Shown: one piece after another, positions 56,531 through 64,000 of the stretch
Position numbering within the stretch: the stretch's first letter is position 1
How the letters are laid out: each line of letters starts with the position of its first letter
Assembly: GCA_018389105.1 (NCBI GenBank)
Contig: JACATO010000329.1
Coordinates: forward strand, 1,405,501 to 1,469,500
Length of the DNA: 64,000 nucleotides
Direction: 5' to 3'
Origin: Nautilus pompilius
Taxonomy: Eukaryota > Mollusca > Cephalopoda > Nautilida > Nautilidae
The notes under the pieces: generated by a model
The model's input: the letters and a program-made list of their open reading frames with translations, nothing else
Database searches by the model: none
What the model was told of the DNA's origin: nothing
Made by a program: the position numbers and the translations under genes

Positions 56531-59500
56531 ATCTGGTTAATCATAAAAGAATTCTCCAGATTACATCCTTGTGAGAAAGTTAACCTCTGTTGATGAAGCT
56601 TAGTTAGCTGTATGTGATTTTTTGTGAAGGGAAGAGTCTTCATATAGTGTTTTTTTTTTTTTTTTTTTTACCTATTTGATTTAATATTTCAAAACATTGT
56701 CATGTCTGGGCCTCTGTGAGTGGATTTAAAACCACAACAACAATGGCAGTTATTTTGGATATTCCCTGTCTGTCTCTTTGAATGTTGAAATTTAAGTTTT
56801 CAAAAACAATATCATTTAAAATTCAATATTGATCACCACTGGAGTTCAAAAGATACTACTGAATCACCCACCCGTATTTTATATGGACATTTGGTTGAAT
56901 ATGGGGAGATTGGAATTCTTTTGGCAAAAAAAAAAAGAGAAGACAAAAGATTACAAAAACAGTCTTTGTAAATACACTAGTTACCTTAATTAATTCTTTA
57001 GAAGTATACTGCTTGTCAAGCCATCAAGAGAGGGTAGCAAGCTGATGAGAATTACAAGCTATTTTACAAAGAACACACCCCCCTTCTATTTTTTAAACAC
57101 TTACACTTCAAAGGTTTATTATTGCATTTTTCACTTCACATCTAATTTGGTACCCACAGATAATACGTACAACTAACAACATGCCTGATTCAGCCAGCGG
57201 AACAGATCTGACCAACTTTCCTTTCACTAAGACTAACATGATGATGATGCTGAGTTGTTGGGTTATCTATCTGTGATCTACTGTTTCCAAACTGCCAGTG
57301 TTTTCTCTTTCCCTCCCCTCCATCTGGGCTGTGACAAGGATTTTTTTTTTTTCCTGTTGTTCATACCACTGACCTGACGCACAACTTAGCCTTTTGACCC
57401 AATCGTTCCCGCTGTTGGATTTGTTCCCCCTCTCTCTTCGAAATTCAGCCACACAACAAAGGACACTTGTCATGACATCATTATTTCTGTCACTAAAACT
57501 GCGTGCACACACACATTAATTTTTCTTTTAATGCACGCAGCCTTTGTGATCTTACCAAGGCTGTTAAATTAGAATTATGAAAGTGCATTCCAACTTTTAT
57601 TGTTTTACCACAAAAATTTGTTTTCTGTGCTACCCTGACAGCAAGTAAGCAAAAGGGATGATGTCTAATTTCTTTTAAAATTTTTTTTTTACTTTAACAA
57701 ATTTGAATTAAATTTTAAAAAAAAAAACTATATTGGATTATTGTGAAGTTTTTACTATTAGCTGTAAAGAAAGTTCTGAATGTTTTTAATTATTATTAAT
57801 ATTGCTCCCATATTTCTGTTGTGTTCCCCTCCCCTGATTTTTTTCTGTTAATATTTTGCTTTTAGAACTTTAAAAAAAAAAAAACTTTATAAACTTAGAA
57901 GAATTTTCTTATCCCACTGTTCTTGCAACTAAGGCTTGGATTGTATCCAGTGGTGATGAGAACAGCTCACCTTCTCCAGCCAGAGCTGACATCACTAGGA
58001 AAGAACTCACTGGTGAGAAGAAACTGGGCTGAAAGATAAACTCCTGCCACTAAACAGAGAAGGCGGGTCCTAAAATAATATGAGTACTTGTTTTATTACT
58101 GGATTTTTAAGTATCTAAATTTTTTTTAAATGATATAATTCTGAGAGAAATAACCAGTCATTTCCTTGAAATTTCAAATAAGCTTTTCTAACTCAATTTG
58201 CTTATATTAAACAATGTGGAAAAAATTTATACTGACCTTTACAAATGGAAATAAACATACCTGTAAACAAACAAGATGGGTATTTTTAAACACACATTCA
58301 ACTGCTTTGCATTTATTTATTTACATTTTTATTACTACTAAGTTCAGTTAATTTGTGTTTAAAAATGCACATCTTTTGTTGAGATAATCTTTTCTGGCAA
58401 TTGTTTTGTTTTTGATTTTGTATGTGATTATACTAAATGTATGTAAATGTTTTAATTCCAGTATAAACTTAAATTATCCAATATGTCTACTTTTTTTTAA
58501 GGCTATACCACAAAAAATAATTTTTGAAAGGAAGTGTGTTAATTTTTGTTGGTAAATGATGCATGTTTTTGAAAAATAAAAAAAAAAATATTATTATTTT
58601 TTTATGTGTATATATTGGTCTACCTTTAAAGCTACCAAGGAGCGATAACTACTAATTTTGTTTATTTTTTAAAAAGTAATCATCTTTCCTTATGTTGAAA
58701 ACTGGCTTTCTTTCTAAACAAAGTGTGAGTAATAATCGCAATAGCTGCTGCTCTGTGCTGAACAGACGCGTTATAGATAGTTTCAAAAATGTTATGAGTT
58801 AGCTCCCCTTGGTTAATTTTTTTTAAGGTGGTAAAAAAGTTAAATTATATGAAGATTTCTTATCAAGTTGAATACTGTTGTGTTGCAAAGCATGTAAAAT
58901 TCTGAGTATGCTACACACACGTGGACATCATTCCGAAGGTACAGAATGTGCACAAAAATACTTGTTTGATTTGACCGAGTCACTGATCCATTGGAATATG
59001 CTCTCAATGCAATTGTGTATTAAGAAATAAACAGAAGTAACCTGTTAATTCTGAGTTAATATGTCCTAGCATGAACGTTTTGTTAATTTATTATTAAAGG
59101 TGAAGGTTGCAATTTCTATTAACACACAGACATAGTAGGTGATATTAAAACCTGTTAACGAGTATAAAGGGAGATAATCTATTTAATATTGTTCCGAACG
59201 TAGAATTACCCGTTTGTTTTCTTAAAATTTAAATTGCAAATAAAATGGTTTTAAAAAATTGGAATGTTCTTTGGTTATCTTCACTTTCGAAGACAGCATA
59301 ACTTAGCAATTGCGCACAGTCAGGAAAGCAGTTCAGTTTCTAGGTTTGGAAATCGTGCAAGAGTTTCCAAAGATTGGCTTCATCAATATAAACTCGTTTG
59401 TTGCTCTCCTCTTTTTAGATATTTTGGAAATGCTCAGAGTTTCTCGAATTAAAATAATACAAAGGGTGCTGTATTGGCTAGAACAAAGTTACCGGGTTTG

Positions 59501-59799
59501 TTTCTAATAAAGGGAGGCTGTAAAAAAAAAAAAGGGGGGATAACTATTGAAGCAAGAAAACTCCCATCTGATTTATAGTAGTGAGCTGATTCTATTTAAT
59601 AGAAATATGTATATATATATAACCTCCCTGGAATTATCCTGGTTATTACTTCAGCATTTCACCATTACCATTGTTTTTAAGGAAATGAATTTGTTTTTTT
59701 GTTTCAACAAACACTTTGAAAAAATAAAAAATACATATTCATAAGGTAGCAAACTGTATGTATCCTATGCCTCTCACTCACAGTAGACAGCTGCTAAGG

Positions 59800-60299
59800 T
59801 GAGAGATGATGTCGATGGACTACTGGGCATCTTCGGCGGCGGCGGCGGCGACATCCATGTCTAGTACGCTAACCATTTTAATAACTTGTTGACGGTTATT
59901 TTTAAAGTTGCCTTCAGTTCATTATTATTTCCCCGAATGTTTAGGAATTTCCAAAATAAGGGGAGAGAACCGCGTCTGCGCAGCCATGCATCATAATGTC
60001 GTTATTAAAACTTCAGCTGTGTCCCGACGACGTTCAGCCAAAACCGAGCATTGCATTTACTGGTGATTTTTTTTAAAAATATTTATATATTTATATTTAT
60101 TTCTTTATTTCTCAGAATCAAGTTAAAGAAACTGTTAAAAAACAATAAATTAATTTTGAAACAACATTAATGTGGAAGCTGTTTTCAAAGGGAACATATT
60201 TCGCAGTTCACCGCCACAGTCGCCTGCAAGATGGCCGCCTCCTCTTGCTAAATGTTTTTATCTATTCTTACGGACCGATAACGATTCATATATCAAGTG
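59800..60299. promoter_or_regulatory. CpG-richer promoter-like segment upstream of MTIF2
   Basis: CpG is visibly denser than elsewhere. It carries a GGC repeat at 59834-59850 and the YY1-like site. The GGC repeat lies in short open frames on both strands (plus ATGTCGATGGACTACTGGGC; minus MDVAAAAAEDAQ), both closed by a nearby stop, so I do not call a gene. Confidence 0.4.
60227..60239 (+). promoter_or_regulatory. YY1-like site at probable MTIF2 promoter
   Basis: CAAGATGGCCGCC closely matches the AAGATGGCGGC site that YY1 binds near starts of many housekeeping and mitochondrial genes. It lies in the most CpG-rich part of the window, 0.2 kb before a candidate first-exon donor. Read as a start codon, its ATG opens only a six-codon frame. 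Confidence 0.45.
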
Positions 60300-60455
60300 T
60301 TTTTAATTACAGTTTCGAAATTTAATATCGCTCCGTATGTCCTACATCATTGCCGTTCGAGGGTAGCGAACCGATTAGATTCGACTAGAACAACCGAGCG
60401 GGGGGGGGGGGGGGCTTCGCTGACGACGTTCCTTGTACTACCGCTGCCAGAGAAG
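60300..60455 (+). other. Candidate untranslated first exon of MTIF2
   Basis: A CpG-bearing stretch ends at a good donor, GAGAAG|GTAAAT, about 1 kb before the MTIF2 ATG exon. It contains an uninterrupted run of 15 G at 60400-60414. The 5' edge is a guess. No coding frame is recognised in it. Confidence 0.35.
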
Positions 60456-61461
60456 GTAAATAAATTTACGGTATTTTAATAGTTAATCTCTTCCCATGTT
60501 TCTCGATATAAAGAATTCCTATCGCTGAATACATGATATTGTACCGTACTTGATGTTATTCCAAAGATGTTACAGACCCCTCGGATGGAAATACAACTCC
60601 CTCCACAAACCCTGTATTGTTTTGTAAAGAACTGTCACATTTTGAGAGTATAGTTTTAGCGGTAATATCGGACCTTAGGCACTTAAATTAAACTCAAATT
60701 TTGTACGGTCTAAATGAACTATAACTGACCTTTTTTGGATGAATTCATCTCTGTTAACGATGGCTGGTTGCCTTCAAGCTTCAACACAGGCATCATCATA
60801 CTTTCTAATGATGCAACGGACGAAGAAGTGATTTCGTTTGTCCCTTTACATTCGGTGTTATGTGATACTCTCTTAGCTAGCGGCTGGCTTGTTTGGTGCT
60901 GTAGATTTTGTGTGTGTCCTTGTCAGTTATATTCCATTTAGGCCGAACTTAATTTAGGACTTAGACGATTTTGAATTGAAAGCGCAAGGAAATTGGAATG
61001 TGAAAGTAGGGGGGGGGAATGTAGTGGAAAGGCTTGTCGGAGAAGGCCTCTTTAAGGACACCTTCCACACTCTGTACTGGTTCAAAGTCTGTGGTGAATT
61101 GATGGCAGAGGTTTCTCAGCTATTACTGGTTGGATTTCTACATTGTAAAAGGAAGTTGTTTTTTTTTTTAACTAATACTACATATATGTACTGTAAATTG
61201 CACATTTTATTATGAACCATTGTGGTCAATGAAGACATAGCATGAATGCTTTCAGTATTGTGTCCTAGGGCCGAAAAGACTAAGTACTAGTGGCGTGCCA
61301 GGTTACAAGAATATTTGGACATCCTTAGTATTTACATATACCTTATGTAAGATTAGTCTTCTGAAGTATTTAATAAAAAAATTTTTTTTACTGTTAAAAA
61401 AGAAAAATAAAGATTCTACCTAATTTTTTTTTTGTGTGTTGCCTTTAAATTTTTGTGAAAG
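60456..61461 (+). other. Probable MTIF2 first intron
   Basis: Short unrecognised plus frames at 60735-60941 and 60976-61215; nothing else seen. Confidence 0.4.
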
Positions 61462-61470
61462 AACCTTACA

Positions 61471-61662
61471 ATGGTCCAGTGGAGGAGTTTGTCACCAGTT
61501 CTTTACAACACCTGGAACTTTCATCGATGTTTGTGTGCACTATCTAGGAGAAATAAGGACACCTTAGGTTTCTGTGGCAAAGTCAAGCATTGGCAGGTTT
61601 CTTGCATGCACACATCTGCTGTGGCTGCTTCGTCTTATGCAAAGAACACAAAAAAGAAACTG
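61471..61662 (+). CDS. MTIF2: MTIF2 exon with ATG and mitochondrial presequence
   Basis: The ATG at 61471 opens MVQWRSLSPVLYNTW and the exon ends in phase 0 at KKKL|GTAAGT. The upstream acceptor is probably the AG at 61460-61461 after a T-rich tract; it is weak, so the 5' edge of the exon is uncertain. Many Arg, Ser and hydrophobic residues fit a matrix-targeting signal. Confidence 0.75.
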
Positions 61663-63869
61663 GTAAGTATTTTGTATGCAAAGCATAGTAGATAAAAAGA
61701 GGAAAACTCTACAATGTAGCCCTTCTGTTGGGTGTTGGATGACTGAAAACTGGTCAGTTCTGGAAAATCTCTGCTACATCTCAACTATTGTACAATTGCT
61801 GAAGTTGTTGATGCAGACCCTAGGTGTTATATTAGTATATATTTATTTAACTTTAAATTGATGAAAGAGTAGATTGTGTAAGTTTAGTTTGCAAGAGTTG
61901 GCTTCCTTAATTATTGTCAAAGAGAACATTGCTTTAGATTACACATACACCATCTACATTTTCCAAGAAGGAAATACTACCCCATGTATTCACAAGTCAG
62001 TCCTTTCATAAAAAGCATAAGCAATAAGCATAACCTTGTTATCATTAGAATGGTGCCATGAGTGGTGTCAGATATAGAAATGTGATCTTTACACATCTAT
62101 AGCCATTTGTCTAAATGATAAGGTCCCAACATCATCATCATGGAATACAATGCTTATCCATGCTAGGTGCACAGGTTCACAGCATCACTCACATGGTGTA
62201 GGCTGCACGATACAATATCTTGATCTAGAAGTGGCCCTGGTCTCTCAACATCTCACAACAGATGGATAGTCTGTTTTGTTCAATAGCAAGATGTGTATAA
62301 GCCACATTATTAAAACCTTGTCTGCCAATGTGATGATCAAATTTAGACGTATCAGTGGCATTTTGTTTGCTCATTTCAGACAGGTAATTTGTTTTCGTCC
62401 AATAACTTAACTTAGCTACCACTAACATACAAGTTGCTTTTATGCAGAGTTTGGCAGGTTTTCTTCAACCAGAATATAAACAGTTATGAACATACCATGC
62501 AAACACTACAAGCTTGGGAACACATGTTGCTTTTTTTTTTTGTATATTAGAATGCTTAAGGATATTTTGTAACAGTCTTGTCAGAGTTAGTTCCCTTCCA
62601 CTGCTTTTTTTTTTCTATTGTAGAATCCCTTTTGTGCCATGTGGCACTATTGTTCCAAGAAATTCCAGGAATGACCATCTTAGACTTTGAGAACCAGAGG
62701 AAAGGAAATCTGTGTGTAGTGTGATCTAGAGTAGTTTTAAATAACTGATAGATTAAACAATGTTTGCAACCAATTGCTTATGGCTTTGAATAATTAATAG
62801 AAGCTAATTGTGACATCTTTTGTGCTTTATCTGAATTTTTAAAAAAATTGAAATAAAAGCAGAATAAAACTAAAAAAAAAAACAAAAAACCAGTAACTTT
62901 TTTATAATGTTAAGGAGATATAATACCAAAAAATGAAAGATATTCATGAAAAATACTCTATGATGCAGATCACCTGTACCAGTGATGTTTAGGTCAAATT
63001 ATTATTGTAATCTTTTTTTTACCTCAGGTGCGACCCATAAGATATAAAACAAAACCAATGAACAAAGACATGAAGGCTATCCCAGTATGGAAGAACATGA
63101 CTGTGGCTCAGCTCGCCGCCAAGATGGAAAAAGATGTTGGTGAGTGGTTTTTTGTTGGAGATATAAAATATCTTAATAAAATGAACTTAGCCCTGTAGTC
63201 ACCAATCTTTTACTCAGTGAATCTCCCCAATTTCCAGCACCACCATTGCTGCAGGGCACCTGGAAGAATTATTCCCACTAAATATTTAAAAAGAAGGGAA
63301 AAATGATGAAATAATGCAATTGCTGCATTCTAGGATCTAGGCCTCGAATAACTGCATCTTGAGTTCTTGGTGTGAGGCTTGTGATGTGCAGGCTACAGGA
63401 GGTTGTGGAGCATATCACAGAAAGCAGGGCATATACACACACATCAACAGCAATTAAAAGATCAAATGATGTATGAAAATAATCATGGTACTGGTTAGTT
63501 TTGTGGCCACATCCCTTCTTGTTGCAACTACTGGTTTAGCCTTTATGTGTGCATTATAAAGAAAATGAAATGCCAAGAAGTTAAATATTTTTGAAAAACC
63601 AAGTAAAACAACAACTATACATTAACATGCTCCATCTTTCTGGATATTTATCCATTAGTTAAATGAATAGCAGAATCCTGGTGAGCATTCAAAGGTGTAG
63701 CAATTCTTTGCATGGATATATTGTTTTTTTGTCATCATTGGACTTGTATGGGTAACGGGGTATTCAGTAGAATTTGGTCAGTGACTGATTAATCTTCTAT
63801 CTTTAGATCATGTTTTTGAGGTGCTGATGTTCGTGAAAAATGGTGAAAGATATGAAATGGAAGACAGTG
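61471..63869 (+). CDS. MTIF2: Mitochondrial translation initiation factor 2, N-terminal part (runs off window)
   Basis: Three coding exons (61471-61662, 63028-63139, 63807-63869) join in frame to 122 codons plus one base, and the gene continues beyond the right edge. MTIF2 brings formylmethionyl-tRNA to the mitochondrial ribosome as a GTPase. The first 64 residues are rich in Arg, Ser and hydrophobics with one acidic residue, as in a mitochondrial presequence. The next part, IPVWKNMTVAQLAAKMEKD and DHVFEVLMFV, matches the short IF2 N-terminal domain (in vertebrates VWKGMTVEDLAKVM followed by DHVYEAL). The GTPase domain is not in the window, so the call rests on this domain. Bacterial-type IF2 N-domains share the fold, but the spliced gene and presequence point to the mitochondrial protein. 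Confidence 0.8.
61663..63027 (+). other. MTIF2 intron
   Basis: Lies between the presequence exon and the IF2 N-domain exon. No other feature recognised. Confidence 0.7.
63028..63139 (+). CDS. MTIF2: MTIF2 exon: IF2 N-domain
   Basis: Phase 0 to phase 1. It encodes VRPIRYKTKPMNKDMK and then IPVWKNMTVAQLAAKMEKDV. Acceptor TTTACCTCAG, donor GTTG|GTGAGT. Confidence 0.88.
63807..63869 (+). CDS. MTIF2: MTIF2 exon: IF2 N-domain, second half
   Basis: Phase 1 to phase 1. It encodes DHVFEVLMFVKNGERYEMED. Acceptor ATCTTTAG, donor AGTG|GTGAGT. The remaining 131 bases of the window are intron, ending in an ATT run. Confidence 0.85.
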
Positions 63870-64000
63870 GTGAGTATCTGAGGAGAAATAAGATTTCCCT
63901 GCTAAACAATTTTATTTCCTTTTAGATTTTTAAATATAAATACTGAAACTATTGGTTTATCAGTATGTTTGAAATATTATTATTATTATTGTTATTCATC

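Larger units (their letters stand above)
53817..59800 (+). other. MSK1 3' untranslated region, then intergenic DNA
   Basis: No coding signal is seen. AATAAA signals lie at 55807-55812 and 56525-56530, and others nearer 58250, 58575 and 59030. The one at 56525 is a plausible 3' end but the true site cannot be fixed from sequence. The stretch also holds AT and CA dinucleotide runs and several long A and T runs. Confidence 0.5.

Noticed and set aside
59810..59905. Short Ala-rich frames on both strands through the GGC repeat
   Set aside because: Both close within 30 codons and have no splice donor that would extend them.
60231..60251. ATG GCC GCC start-like sequence
   Set aside because: Stops after six codons; better read as part of a YY1-like site.

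Overview
This is an animal nuclear genome window: AT-rich, with long introns, GT-AG splice sites, dinucleotide and trinucleotide microsatellites and many decayed Tc1/mariner transposons and tRNA-derived SINEs. The two recognisable genes encode proteins closer to bilaterian than to fungal or plant relatives. The mix of Tc1 relics, SINEs and intron sizes would suit a mollusc, perhaps a gastropod, but that is inference; no species call can be made from the sequence alone.

Region 1-24.4 kb holds no gene I can prove. It contains one convincing Tc1-like element with terminal inverted repeats (about 9.60-10.78 kb), a second shorter one (about 12.22-13.04 kb), a probable third (5.7-6.7 kb), a tRNA-derived SINE (about 12.01-12.08 kb), an orphan exon-like stretch (4514-4572), and a TATA box with a strong splice donor (19945-20021) that could be the promoter and untranslated first exon of the following gene.

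Region 24.47-53.82 kb, plus strand, is a nearly complete gene for the dual-kinase MSK1 (ribosomal protein S6 kinase alpha-5). I resolved 15 coding exons. Their splice phases all agree and they join into one frame of 861 codons plus stop: N-terminal AGC kinase, hydrophobic motif, C-terminal CaMK-like kinase, then a long Ser-rich nuclear tail. One intron (44378-46149) is of the rare GC-AG type. The introns hold further Tc1 remnants (28.6, 31.8 and 51.1-52.3 kb), a second SINE (25.6 kb), and two unassigned decayed coding stretches (33.4-33.8 kb minus; 47.7-48.6 kb plus).

Region 53.8-59.8 kb is the MSK1 3' untranslated region and intergenic DNA. At 59.8-60.5 kb is a CpG-richer segment with a GGC run and a YY1-like site, which looks like the promoter and first exon of a second plus-strand gene. 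That gene's coding exons at 61471-61662, 63028-63139 and 63807-63869 encode the mitochondrial targeting region and N-terminal domain of mitochondrial translation initiation factor 2 (MTIF2). It runs off the right edge.

The two genes are tandem and not obviously functionally linked: a nuclear stress/mitogen kinase and a mitochondrial translation factor. I did not find a convincing previously undescribed system. The most useful leads are the GC-AG intron, the SUMO-interaction-like motifs in the MSK1 tail, and the unresolved 5' end of MSK1.
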